Source: Halichondria panicea (Eukaryota; Porifera; Demospongiae; Suberitida; Halichondriidae). From it: DNA of 64,000 nt. Position numbers and translations under genes: made by a program. The stretch covers positions 6,255,182 to 6,319,181 of the forward strand of contig NC_087384.1 of NCBI RefSeq assembly GCF_963675165.1, written 5' to 3'. This document shows positions 1 to 10,220 of this stretch, piece by piece (positions within the stretch are counted from its first letter, which is position 1; the number at the start of each line of letters is the position of its first letter). The notes beneath the pieces are model-generated. The model ran no database searches and was not told the origin of the DNA. It saw only the letters and a list, made by a program, of their open reading frames with translations.

Positions 1-208
1 TAGGTCATTTGAGTCAACGTCAAGTTGAAGCCCAATATCAAACCATTGATCAGTCACATCATATAGGACTGTGTAGACATCTTTTAGTTTAAGAGAGTTT
101 GGGCTAGAAAGAAGTATAAGATGAGCTTTAATTGTCATTATCTGACTGCTAGAACACTTTTGATTACTACTTAACATACCCTCTGTTTGTATCACCTGCA
201 CCACTCAT
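1..208 (-). CDS. Death-domain gene B4, 5' end only (runs off window)
   Basis: This is the first two exons of a class B death-domain gene read on the minus strand. Exon 1 (208 to 171) starts at an ATG and encodes MSGAGDTNRGYV, ending at a GT donor in phase 2. Exon 2 (103 to beyond 1) follows a TTCTTTCTAG acceptor and encodes PNSLKLKDVYTVLYDVTDQW and the start of the death domain, closely matching gene B1 at 7394-7695. The rest lies outside the window. The tiny leader exon plus death-domain exon layout is shared with B1 and B3. Death domains are homotypic interaction modules of cytosolic signalling adaptors. The donor (GTAGTA) is weaker than the GTAAGT of B1, so I cannot say whether the copy is functional. 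Confidence 0.7.
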
Positions 209-409
209 TTCTTTTTAATTTTAGAGTAACTTGTTTTTGATGATCATGTTGCACCTGCACCTGCATTACCTTATTCTGAGAATTATAATTATATTCATTG
301 AATGCATATGTACTATATATGGTATACCTATTTATAGCTAGTCTATAACTTTGTTATTACATGTAGTTGTATTACTTCTGTGGTTATTCTATATAGTGCC
401 AGCTATTAG

Positions 410-2001
410 TCACTGAGGTTTTCTTAAAGCTGTTTTACACGAAGTTTCAACTGTGTCTATACGCTGTCGGAGCTCGTCAAACATGCTATGAATCGTACTC
501 ATAGCGAGTGCAAAGTGCACATTGATGTCTTCTTCGTGTAGTCTCATTTCCTCCGTGTCTCCGTCTCCCACAAATGTACATCCTAGCCAGCTGTACTTGC
601 ACGGCCGTCTTCTCTTTGGGCATTCCTGTCTTAGATGTCGATCAAGTGCATGCAGCGATAGCGTTGCTCCACACTTTTTCTCACAAGACACAGTCAAACC
701 CCTTAAATTATTGTCCGTAGGCCTATCTCTCACATACTGATCTGTCCTTTTGCATACCGGGCATTTCAGGTGTTTACAGTTGCTACAGGAAAGTCCACTG
801 CAGCTGTTTTTTGGATTCATATTATCTGCTATACTTTGACATCGATAGAATTGCTTCGGTACTTTCTTGCAATGAGTGCATCGGTATCTTTGCAGTGTGT
901 TTGGATTGACAAACATGTCCGTTTCACTGTAGTACTCTGCTTTCGTTATCTTGGGGCGCTGCAAAACAAATTACATAGTGTATGTTCTTAAGAATTCAGT
1001 GCCTATATACTTGTGGACACATAAATGTAGTATAGTACATAGTATAGACTCACCTTGGAAGGCCCAGCTATTGGTCCGTCTAGTGGTCTCTTTCTAACTC
1101 CAGGTTTTTCGGGGGGAGGGAGTACAGAAGGACAGTAGTTTGCTCTTATATTCGTGGCCTCTCCTTTTCTATAGACTGTGATGTTTTCCAAAGCTTCTAC
1201 AATTTTCTCCCACGTCAGGCCTCCTTGGTTTAGCCTCTGGTTGAGCATTTCACGAAGACAGCTTGCATCCGTGTGGTTCGCATTTCGGATACCGTTTAAA
1301 ATGAAAGCACCGCGGGTGCTGATGCCTCGGTGGAGGTGCCAAAGCTACATAACATAAAGCTACTAATAGCTAGCTTTTATACACACATTGATTATAATTA
1401 TCATGATTAATTTTGCTGCATGCAGAATCCAGAATCACAGGGAAACTCAAAGAGTGGGTAATGATTGACGATGATCGTTGTTAAAACGATCGATGCCAAA
1501 AGTTTAAGTCTAAAATTAATGGCTGCAAGTCAACAGAGCCTTGCAGCTCTCTTCTCACTCTTGCAGGTACCAATAGCTAGCGTTCTAGTGCAGAGTTAAC
1601 TACTAAGTAGAGTAGCAACACTCGGTGAACAAGTTTTGCTACGGACTCTTCTGAAAAGGCTGCAATGGCATTCCAAGTAGGCATAACTCGAGAACGAAGC
1701 TTTATTTTGCAAATCCACAAATACCAAGCCAAGAAAACATGACTAGAAGCCTATAGAAACTCTTACTTGCACTTCATTGATCCTTGAGCAGCTGAAACAG
1801 TCTACACACACAGACACACACACAGACACACAAACACACTACCGTATACCTCGCTTGCGCATGCGCACCGAGGCATAATAACCGGACCCAATCCGAGACA
1901 GAGTCCAATGTTATACCATTTGTTTCAAGTTGCACTGTAAACAGCTCCCTTAGAACTAGTGCTAGGTCGTCACTCGAAAGCTCTTGTTTGTTAGTAGCCA
2001 T
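410..2001 (-). pseudogene. Death-domain/TRAF zinc-finger gene A4, death-domain exon split by a transposon
   Basis: The ATG is at 2001 (MATNKQELSSDDLALVL). The death domain reads normally to about 1880, is interrupted by a ~575 bp inverted-repeat element (1304-1878), and resumes near 1303 with NHTDASCLREMLNQRLNQGG through GPSK. A good donor (AAG|GTGAGT) lies at 1054. The last exon is 958-410 (acceptor TTTTGCAG), in phase 0 and fully open: Cys-rich segment, TRAF-type zinc finger (C-x3-C...H-x4-C-x6-C) and a C-terminal helix, stop TGA at 410-412. Only the insertion and a short diverged flank damage the gene. An uninterrupted read of exon 1 stops at 1774. A truncated product starting downstream of the insertion cannot be excluded. 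Confidence 0.8.
1304..1878. mobile_element. MITE family 1 inside death-domain exon of A4
   Basis: The element's ends are inverted copies: ATGCCTCGGTG at 1322-1332 and CACCGAGGCAT at 1866-1876. A short hairpin-like stretch (AGCACC/GGTGCT) lies just outside the left motif. It has no coding capacity and contains a (GT)n tract. Related, partly truncated copies in opposite orientation occur at about 47796-48085 and from about 62001. It interrupts a death-domain exon that is continuous in A1, A2 and A3, which defines it as an insertion. The exact borders and the target duplication (perhaps AAT) are uncertain. Confidence 0.75.
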
Positions 2002-2224
2002 CTTCATTCAAACACGCCCTTCTAACTACGTGTGACAAATTTGTGGAACCCTCCCATAAAGTAACCGTAGATACGCATTTTACATCTTGTGAATTTGATT
2101 ATTCTCGGCATACATACATGCATTCATTGAAAAACGAGCGCAATTGCCTACACTAACAAATCCAAATTAGTATAAATAATATTACTGTTCATTCATAATT
2201 AACATGCGTATGACAGTTGAGAGT

Positions 2225-3634
2225 TTATAGCTCTCGTGTCGTTTGTGGTCCAGGGTTTAACTTAGCTTCGATCTTTTTAATACGCTTGTGTAGTTTGTCA
2301 ATAGCAGCTAGGACATGTACTCCAACTTCTCTCTCATGTTCATCTCCAGCTCCCTCGATTTTGCAACCTGCCCACGCATATTTACATAGCTTCTTTCGAA
2401 ATTTGCACTCGTTTTTAATGTGGCTTCTGTTTTCTCGGTTAGTGAGAATTATGTTTTTTCCACATTTGTTTTCACAGAACACCGTTAGCATGCGTATGTT
2501 GCCGTTAGTGATTGTATCAGGTTCGTACTGGTCGCTTCGCTCACAGTCAATGCAAGCCTGGTGTGTGCAGTCACCACAAGATAGACCAGTGTTGTCTTCA
2601 AATCTTGCTCTACCCTTTCCAACTTCTTGTTTTTCATTCTTTCTGCCACACTTGCATCGAAAGAAGCTCTTTGGTAATTTTTTGCAATGAATGCATTTAT
2701 ATTTTGCCAGGCTGCTCTTAATGACAAAAATATCTTCATTGTAATATTCTGCTGCCTTTTTAGGACGCTGCAAAAATGAATACTCAGTCTGAAAGCAGTT
2801 TGTTTTTTTAAGTGCATGCTATATCACCTTGCTGCTTGCTTGTAAGGTGCTGTTGGCTGGCCTCTTCTTTGCCACTGGAGTAGCACTGGAGTGACCTTTT
2901 CCCTGAGTACCATTGGCTTCTGGTGCAATACTAAAAACAGAAAATAAATACCTCCCTCTCATTGATGGTTGTGCAGCTGCTATGGATGTGGTCGGTTTCT
3001 TGAGAGTCGACAGTGATTGGCTAATAGTAGCAGCAGTACTTGTAGTGGTACGACTTCCAGTCGCTGTGTTGAATGTAGTAGTTACCGGTGCCACTGTTGT
3101 ATTGCTGATAGTTTCTATACAAATGGTTCAGGATTAATGCACATACATAGTTATTTTAATTGATTATTGTATCAGTACTCATTTTATATTAATTACCTCT
3201 TTCTACTGGGGGTATAGTAGTAGTTGCAGCTTGTGGTTTGATGTATTTGCTTTTATTTCATCGGCAATAACTTTTTGGCCAATAGTACGATTTTCTAAAG
3301 CCTCTATAATCTGATCCCATGTCAAATCTCCTTGGGCTAGCCTCACAGTGAGCATGTTACGCAGTCTCTCTTTATTGTTTTGGAACTTGGCGTCAATCCT
3401 TTCTAGGTCATCTGAGTCAATGTCAAGTTGAAGGCCAATATCAAACCATTGATCAGTCGTATCATAGAGGGCTGTGTAGACATCTTTTAGTTTAAGATTA
3501 GATGGGATGTCCCTGAAGTTAAAAAAATAGTTGCATATTCATTGTGTCAACATCTCATGAATTATGCGTGCATTTAGTCACTTTGTGATGGCATCAACTT
3601 GATACATGTACCTTTTGTTTGTAGCACTACTCAT
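2225..3634 (-). pseudogene. Death-domain/TRAF zinc-finger gene B3, one-base frameshift
   Basis: There are four exons on the minus strand: 3634-3612 (MSSATNK, phase 2), 3512-3197 (death domain), 3114-2828 (Ser/Thr-rich linker ending ASSK) and 2767-2225 (zinc-finger exon, stop TAA). All splice sites are plausible (AG|GTACAT, AG|GTAATT, AAG|GTGATA; acceptors CTTCAG, GTATAG, TGCAG). The exon lengths fit only if one base is added in exon 2: exons 1+2 total 339 nt, whereas exon 3 needs a phase-1 junction. Comparison with B1 places the missing base near 3250, where B1 has ATAAGAAGC and B3 has ATAAAAGC. The result is a TAG stop near 3203. The zinc-finger exon itself is open (181 codons with stop) and ends in a coiled-coil-like helix. 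It could be a recent pseudogene or a sequencing error. Confidence 0.75.
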
Positions 3635-3808
3635 TTTGTCTTTTCGCACTGTTTGGTGATCTTACAAAAAGCACATGTCTGAATTTGTCTAATCATGTGA
3701 CAAATTTATTATTCATAGGTATATACATGTACTACTCTGTTTCATGTTTATCAAAATTACCACATGTGTAGTACTCTGTACTCTCTATAATAGTATAGGC
3801 GCTAGGCG

Positions 3809-4140
3809 CTAGGCCTCTATGATGTGATCCCATGTCAAATCTCCTTGGTTCAGCCTCACGGTGAGCATCTCACGCAGTCTCTCTGTATTGTTTTGAAGGG
3901 TGCCCTCATTGAAAATCCTTTTTAGGTCATTTAAATCAACGTCAAGTTGAAAGCCAATATCAAACCATTGATCAGTCGTATCATATAGAGGACTGTGTAG
4001 CAGTTTGGGTTGGTATGTGTAATGAGATGTCCCTAAAGTAACAAAATAGTTGTATGCAATATACATACTACAAAGTCATGCATGTGTATAGTCTAGCTAT
4101 ATATAAGGACACTTTTTGACTTTTATTTGTAGCATACTTT
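3809..4140 (-). pseudogene. Class B death-domain fragment B2
   Basis: The open stretch encodes TTDQWFDIGFQLDVDLNDLK...QNNTERLREMLTVRLNQGDL and HIIEA, then stops at TAG inside a small GGCGCTAG duplication (3796-3812). Upstream sequence resembling the B leader exon is degraded: the ATG context at about 4130 has lost the MSxAT reading frame. No linker or zinc-finger exon belonging to it is present before B3 begins. It is a decayed partial duplicate of a class B gene. Confidence 0.7.
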
Positions 4141-4314
4141 TTGTCTTCTTACAAAGGCACACGTTTGAATTGTATCATGTAACAAATTTGTTATTCATAA
4201 GTATAATAATACGTACTCTGCATTATAATCACATGTGTAGTTTAATCGTGCTCGACTCTCCTCTAATTGTTTCTGTTAATTTAACTAGTATAGTACCCAG
4301 TATATAGCTATCAG

Positions 4315-5948
4315 TCACTGAGGTTTTTCTGGAGCTGTTTTGTTCAGTTTTTCAACTGTGTTTATGCGCTGTAAATTGCTCTGAATCATATTCATAGCTA
4401 GCGCAAAGTGCACAGTGATGTCTTCTTCGTGTTGTCTCATCTCCTCCGTGTCTCTGTCTCCCACAAATGTACATCCTAGCCAGCTGTACTTGCACGGCCG
4501 TCTTCTCTTTGGACATTCCTGGCTTAGATGTCGATCAAGTGAACGCATCGGTAGTTTTACTCCACACTTTTTCTCACAGGACACAGTCAAGCTCCTTATG
4601 CTGTCTGTAGCCTTATCTCTCTCTCGTACTGATCTGTCCTTTTGCATGCAGAACAGGCTTTGTCAATACAGTCGCTACAGGAAAGTCCATTCCCATTGTT
4701 TGCACTTCTGCACCGACATCGATAGAATTGCTTCGGTACTTTCTTGCAACGAGTGCATCGGTATCTTTGCAGTGTGTTTGGATTGACGAACATGTCTTCA
4801 TTGTAGTACTCTGTTTTCGTTTTCTTGGGGCGCTGAAAAACAAATTATATTGTTCCTCCAATTTTCAGTGCTTATATTATACTGGTGTATGTACACATTC
4901 ATGTGATGTATATTTATTGTACACGTCATAGTAGATTCACCTTGGGGGGAGGTCCAGCAATTGAGCCCTCTAATGGTCTCTTTCCAACTCCAATTGTTTT
5001 CTTGGGGGGTACATGAGTTAGAATAGCAGAAGAAGTACCAGAATTGTGTGGATAACTACCAGATGGGTTGCTAGGTCTTGCTGTTGGATTCACTGGTTTA
5101 GTACTCGACAGTGGCTACAAAAATGAGCAATCATTCAGTCAGAACAAAGTTATTTTGCTGCTTACCTTTGTATTGACTGGTGGAGTGTTGTTGGCTTCCC
5201 TAAAGAGGAGGCCTGCCAGTGGATTAGTTGGGTAGCTAGGTCCTGCTGTTGAAATCACCGGTTTAGTGCTCGGAATTGAAACGACAGGAACATTGTGATG
5301 CGGTATCGTTGCCGTGGAGCTACCTGTTGCAACTCTTGTTGTAGTTAAGACTGCTGCCCCAAGGCCTGCCAGTAGAGTAGTTGGGTAGCTAGGTCCTGCC
5401 GTTGTAATCGCCAGTTTAGTGCTTGGAATTGAAACGACAGGAGCATTGTGTTGTGGTATCGTTGCCATGGAGCTACCTGTTGCAACTCTTGGAGTAGTCG
5501 GGTAGCTAGGTCCTGCCGTTGTAATCGCCGCTTTAGTGCTCGGAATTGGTGGTTGATGAATGACACGAGCGCTGTTGTCGAACGCACTTTGTTGGGGTAT
5601 TGTTGCCGTGGGGTGATCTGGTGCAACTCTAGTTAAGACTGTTTGTGTAGCAACAAGAGTACAGTATTTTGCTCTGACCTGCTGGGCTTCCCCTTTTCTA
5701 CCAACTATGACCTGCTCCAAAGCTTTTGCAATTTTCTCCCATGTCAGGCCTCCTTGGTTTATCCTCTGGTTGAGCATATCACGAAGGCAAACGTCATTTG
5801 TTTGGTTTGCATTTCGGATATTGTCTAGAATAACCACACGCAATCCGAGACTGAGTCCAATGTTATACCATCTGTTTTGCACTATGAACAGCTGCTCTAG
5901 AACTAGTGCTAGGTCGTCACTCGAAATCTCTTGTTTGTTAGTAGCCAT
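4315..5948 (-). pseudogene. Death-domain/TRAF zinc-finger gene A3, (GA)n frameshift
   Basis: There are three exons: 5948-5166 (261 codons, ATG, death domain then a repetitive linker), 5114-4941 (58 codons, linker ending GPPPK) and 4832-4315 (zinc-finger exon, stop TGA). All junctions are in phase 0 (donors AAG|GTAAGC and AAG|GTGAAT; acceptors TTTTTGTAG and TTTTTCAG). The linker carries three imperfect ~45-residue repeats, each with a PSTK...ITTAGPSYPT core. In the last exon the GAGAGAGA run near 4615-4625 has one extra GA compared with A1 and A4. This moves the frame and gives a stop at 4596, before the TRAF finger. Removing one GA would leave the frame open to 4315 (about 490 aa). The predicted truncated product keeps the death domain and Cys-rich segment only. 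Dinucleotide slippage, a polymorphism or a sequencing error are all possible. Confidence 0.8.
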
Positions 5949-6173
5949 CTTTGATTCAAACACGCCCTTCTAACTGTGTGTGACTATATTCATCCATAAA
6001 TTTGTGGAACCCTCCCATAAAGTAACCGTAGATACGCATCATCTGTGCTTTGTGAATTTGATTATCCTCAGTACATTCAGTGAAATACTAATTGCTATCA
6101 ATGTGTTCGAAACAAATCTAATTATAAGTATAAATATAGCGTTCAATCATAATTACGATACATAGTTAGGCTG

Positions 6174-7779
6174 TCATGTTGGTGGTCCTGAACTTCTAGG
6201 GTTCAACTTAGCTTCGATCATTTTAATACGCTTGTTTAGATCCAAGTTTTCTTTCCTTAGATCTGAGTTGAGCTCGAGATTTTCCTTGTGTAGTTTGTCA
6301 ATAGCAGCTAGGACATGTACTCCAACTTTTTTCTCATGTTGTTCTATCTCTACTCCAACTCCCTCGATTTTGCAACCTGCCCACGCATATTTACATGACC
6401 TCTTTCGCTTTGAGCACTCGTTTCTTACATGGCTTCTGTTTTCTCGGTTAGTGAGAGTTATCTTTTCACCACATTCGTTTTCACAGAACACCATTAGCAT
6501 GCGTATGTTGCCGTTGGTGCGCGTATCAGGTTCGTACTGGTCGCTTTTCCCACAGCTAGTACAAGGACAGGTTTTACAGTTGCTACAAGATAGACCAGTA
6601 TTGTCATCATATTTTGCTCTACCCCTTCCAGTTCCTTGCTTATCCACTTTTCCACACTTGCATCGAAAAAATTTCTTTGGTGTTTTCTTGCAATGAATAC
6701 ATTGATATTTGTTTAAGCTGCTCTTACTGACAAACATGCCTTCGTCGTAGAATTCTGCTTCCGATGTTTTGGGACGCTGCAAAAATGAGCAATACAGGTT
6801 TTTTTGCTAAGTATAATTGTATAAATTGTGCTGTTTACCTTGCTGCTGCTTTTTGGTGAAGTGTTGCTGGCTGGCCTCTTCCTTGCCATTGGAGTGCTTC
6901 CTTCTTGAGTGCTTTTTATGTTTGAGACAACATTGTTTGTGGGCAAACCAACATTAAATATCGATAGTGCGTGCGCAGCTGTGGAAATGGTTGGTTTCTT
7001 CAAAGTCGACGGTGGTTGGCTCGAGGTAGCGGCAGTGATAGTTGTAGTTTGAGTGTCCGTTGCTGTGTTGGATGTGCTGGTTACCGGTGTCACTGTAGGG
7101 TGTCATACAGAATTAAAATAGGGTAGGGCACACAAAGTGTGTCGTCGGCTAGGGGGACCCAGGGGCACCCCCCCTCGGAAATTATAGATGGTCTTTGTGA
7201 ATTCTGGGCACACTCAGTCATATACAACTATAGTAAATGAATGCATGCAAACTTTAGGGGAGGGGGATATCCCCCTTTCCTCCGATGTATGACACCCTGC
7301 ACAAGTTGTATTTGTGGCATGCTATTTGCTGCAAAAGGATTAGACATACCGTTTTACTAGGTTACTTAGTTATATATTTGTTGCATTAATTACCTGGTGT
7401 AGTAGTTGCAGTTTGTGGTTTGATATGTTTGCTTCTTATTTCATCGGCAATAACTTGTTGGCTTATAGTAGGATTTTCTAGAGCCTCTATAATTTGATCC
7501 CATGTTAACTCTCCTTGGGCTAGCCTCACAAAGAGCATCTCACGCAGTTTCTCTTTATTGTTTTGGAGGGTGCCCTCATTGCAAATCCTTTTTAGGTCAT
7601 TTGAGTCAACATCAAGTTGAAGGCCAATATCAAACCATTGATCAGTCACTTTAATTAGAGCTGTGTAGACATCTTTCAGTTTAAGAGAGTTTGGGCTAGA
7701 AAGAAAGCTTTGTGTCACACTAGAGCACTTTGATTGAATCAACTTACTTGACATACCCTCTGTCTGTAGCAACACTCAT
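6174..7779 (-). CDS. Death-domain/TRAF zinc-finger protein B1 (intact, 396 aa)
   Basis: There are four exons: 7779-7748 (ATG, MSVATDRGYV), 7695-7394 (death domain), 7092-6839 (Ser/Thr/Pro linker with the basic stretch MARKRPAS) and 6776-6174 (zinc-finger exon, stop TGA). Phases 2, 1 and 0 match at every junction, giving 1,191 nt. Domains in order: leader; death domain, residues ~12-105 (DQWFDIGLQL, LREMLFVRLAQGELTWDQII); linker ~112-196; Cys-rich zinc-binding segment starting CIHCKK with FFRCKCG and CSNC; TRAF-type finger starting CENECG with HVRNEC and CKYAWAGC; C-terminal coiled coil (KENLELNSDLRKENLDLNKR). I infer a cytosolic innate-immune or apoptotic adaptor. The third exon's acceptor is immediately beside a MITE (7097-7298). 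The starting ATG is the only one in frame before the death domain. There is no full RING E3 signature and no MATH domain. Confidence 0.82.
7097..7298. mobile_element. MITE family 2 at an intron/exon border of B1
   Basis: The termini are inverted copies, AGGGTGTCATAC on the left and GTATGACACCCT on the right. The interior is G/C-run-rich (GGGGATATCCCCC). A second copy with the same ends and the same GGGATATCCCCC core lies at 63246-63454 in an intron of the second myosin copy. It is non-coding. It sits in intron 2 of B1, with its left end four bases outside the acceptor used by exon 3. Confidence 0.8.
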
Positions 7780-7970
7780 TTCTTTCAAAGTTAATTGTTT
7801 TTGGGTGCAGTGAGAATGATCATGTGATAAATTATTATTTATATTGCAGTTGCACGTGAGCATTCTCTTGTTCTGAGAATTATACATTCTTGTGTACTAT
7901 ATATGGTAGACCTAGCTAGAATTGTTATTGTATCGGTGTGTGCATGGTTACCCTATATAGTATTTATCAG

Positions 7971-8602
7971 TCACTGAGGTTTTCCTGGAGCTGTTTTGTA
8001 CAAAGTTTCAACTGTTTCTATACACTGTAACATGCTATGAATAGTACTCATAGCTAGTGCAAAGTGCACATTGATGTCTTCTTCGTGTAAATTCATCTCC
8101 TCCGTGTCTCTGTCTCCCATAAATGTACACCCTATATAGCCAGCTGTGCTTGCACGACTGTTTTCTCTTCGGGCAGTCATTGCTGAGATGTTGATCCAGT
8201 GCACGCATCTTTATCTTTGCTTCTCACAAAACATGGTCAAGCCCCTTATGTTGCCGTGGGGTGACTTGGTGCAACTCTTGTTGTAGTTAAGACTGTTTGT
8301 GTAGCAACAGGAGTACAATATCTTGCTCTGATCTGCTGGGCTTCTCCTTTTCTACCGACTATGACCTGCTCCAAAGCTTTTGCAATTTTCTTCCATGTCA
8401 GGCCTCCTTGGTTTATCCTCTGGATGAGCATATCACGAAGGCAAACGTCATTTGTTTGGTTTGCATTTCGTATATTGTCTAGAGTAACCACACGCAATCT
8501 GAGACAGAGTCCAATGTTATACCATTTATTTTGCACTGTGAACAGCTCCTCCAGAACTAGTGCTAGGTCGTCACTCGAAAGCTCATGTTTGTTAGTAACC
8601 AT
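7971..8602 (-). pseudogene. Death-domain/TRAF gene A2, internal deletion fusion
   Basis: The ATG at 8602 opens a normal class A death domain (MVTNKHELSSDDLALVLEEL ... RINQGGLTWKKIAKALEQ). Near 8255 the linker (HPTAT) runs straight into the zinc-finger exon (RGLTMFCEK) and a TAA stop. The rest of the zinc-finger exon is present but frameshifted by indels, then readable from GCTFMGDRDTEEM to a TGA at 7971. No linker intron remains. It is a pseudogene, although a ~120-residue death-domain-only product could still be translated from the first ORF. Confidence 0.8.
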
Positions 8603-8981
8603 CTTTGATTCAAACACGCCCTTCTAACTATGTGTGACTATATTCATCCATGAATTTGTGGAACCCTCCCATAAAATAATCATAGTTACATTGTGTGAAT
8701 TAATTTTGATTGTCCTCAGTGCATTCATTGAAAAACCAATGTGTTTGAAACTAGTATTGAAAAAAACAATTGAACACCGAACAGTGTGGTGAATTACATG
8801 TATTGCACAAGCACATGCGTATAATTTCTGATTGTAACCCGCCTGCCGGCCTTAGCCATACGTGGTCATGTCAACCCACACAGTTTACATTACTACAAGT
8901 GTTTGTGACGTAGAGAGACAACAATATAAATGGTGTGTATAGTAGTCGCTTACTCCCCTTCATGTACTAGTACTCTACCTA
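8603..8981. other. Spacer between A1 and A2
   Basis: About 380 bp with no open frame of note. The part next to A2 (8603-8700) matches the 5' flank of A3 (5950-6060), so it is probably the duplicated promoter or leader region of class A genes. The rest is AT-rich and unassigned. Confidence 0.4.
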
Positions 8982-10220
8982 TCAGTCACTGAAGTCTATC
9001 TGGAGGTGTTTTGTACCCCAAGTTTCAACTGTGTCTATACGCTGTCGGAGCTCGTAAAACATGCTATGTATCGTATTCATAGCTGGCGCAAAGTGCACAT
9101 TGATGTCTTCTTCGTGTTGTTTTAGTTCCTCCGTGTCTCTGTCTCCCACAAATGTACATCCTACCCAGCTGTACCTGCACGGGCGTCTTCTCTTTGGGCA
9201 TTCCTGGCTTAGATGCTGATCAAGTGCACGCAGCAGTAGCGTTGCTCCACACTTTTTCACACAGGACACAGTCAAGCCTCTTAATCTATTGTCTGTAGCC
9301 GTGTCTCTCTCATACTGATCTTTCTTTTTGCATACCGGGCATTTCAGGTGTCTACAGTCGCTACAGGAAAGTCCACTGTAGGTGTTTTTTGGATTCATAT
9401 TATCTGCTATACTCTGACATTGATAGAATTGTTTCGGTACTTTCTTGCAATGAGTGCATCGGTATCTTTGCAGTGTGTTTGGATTGACGAACATGTCTTC
9501 ATTGTAGTACTCTGTTTTCGTTTTCTTGGGGCGCTGTAAACAAATTTTAGTATAGTTAATAATTTTCAGTGCCTACATGATACTTTATACACATACACGT
9601 AGCATATATAGTACATATAGTAGACTTACCTTGGAAGGCCCAGCTATTGGGCGGTCTAGTGGTCTCTTTCCAGGTCCAGGTTTTTGGCGGTCTAGTACTA
9701 GTGGTCTCTTTCCAGGTCCAGGTTTTGGGGCATCTAGTGGTCTCTTTCCAGGTCCAGGTTTTGTTTTTGGGGGCGGTACAACAGGAATAGGGATAGCAAA
9801 TGAAATAGCAGAATTGTGTGGATAACTACCAGATGGGTTGCTAGGTCCTGCTGTTGGATTCACTGGATTAGTGCTCGACAGTGGTCTCGTTGCCATGGGG
9901 TTACCTGTAGTTAAGACTGCCTGTGTAGCAACAGGAGGAAGGTGTCTTGCTCTGATCTGCCTGGCTACTCCTTTTCTACCGACTATGACCTCTTCCAAAG
10001 CTTTCGCAATTTTCTCCCATGTCAGGCCTCCTTGGTTTATCCTCTGGTTGAGCATATCACGAAGACAGGCGTCATTCGTTGTGTTGTTAATATTGTCTAG
10101 AGTAGCCGGATTCAATCCGAGGCTGAGTCCAATATTATACCATTTGCTTTGCACTGTGAACAGCTCTCTCAGAATTTGTGCTAGGTCGTCACTCGAAAGC
10201 TCTTGCATGTTAGCAGCCAT
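8982..10220 (-). CDS. Death-domain/TRAF zinc-finger protein A1 (intact, 380 aa)
   Basis: Two exons: 10220-9630 (197 codons, donor AAG|GTAAGT) and 9533-8982 (acceptor TTTACAG, phase 0, stop TGA). The start is the ATG of MAANMQELSSDDLAQILREL, conserved with A2-A4. Order: death domain, residues ~8-95 (KWYNIGLSLGLNPATLDNI, LRDMLNQRINQGGLTWEKI); proline/threonine linker; three tandem KPGPGKRPL units (~150-190); Cys-rich segment beginning CTHCKK at ~223; TRAF-type zinc finger with C288, C292, H304, C309, C316 and C323; C-terminal helix with heptad-like spacing (STMFYELRQRI-type). It lacks a RING E3 signature and the TRAF MATH domain. TRAF fingers and death domains usually sit on separate proteins of one pathway, so a fusion suggests a direct receptor-to-ubiquitin or NF-kB adaptor (inference). 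It is the best-preserved class A copy. Confidence 0.82.

Noticed and set aside
522-740. Plus-strand ORFs opposite the zinc-finger exons (also 2217-2690, 4415-4786, 6232-6696)
   Set aside because: Antisense shadows; the minus frame shows Cys/His spacing, splice sites and paralogue conservation.
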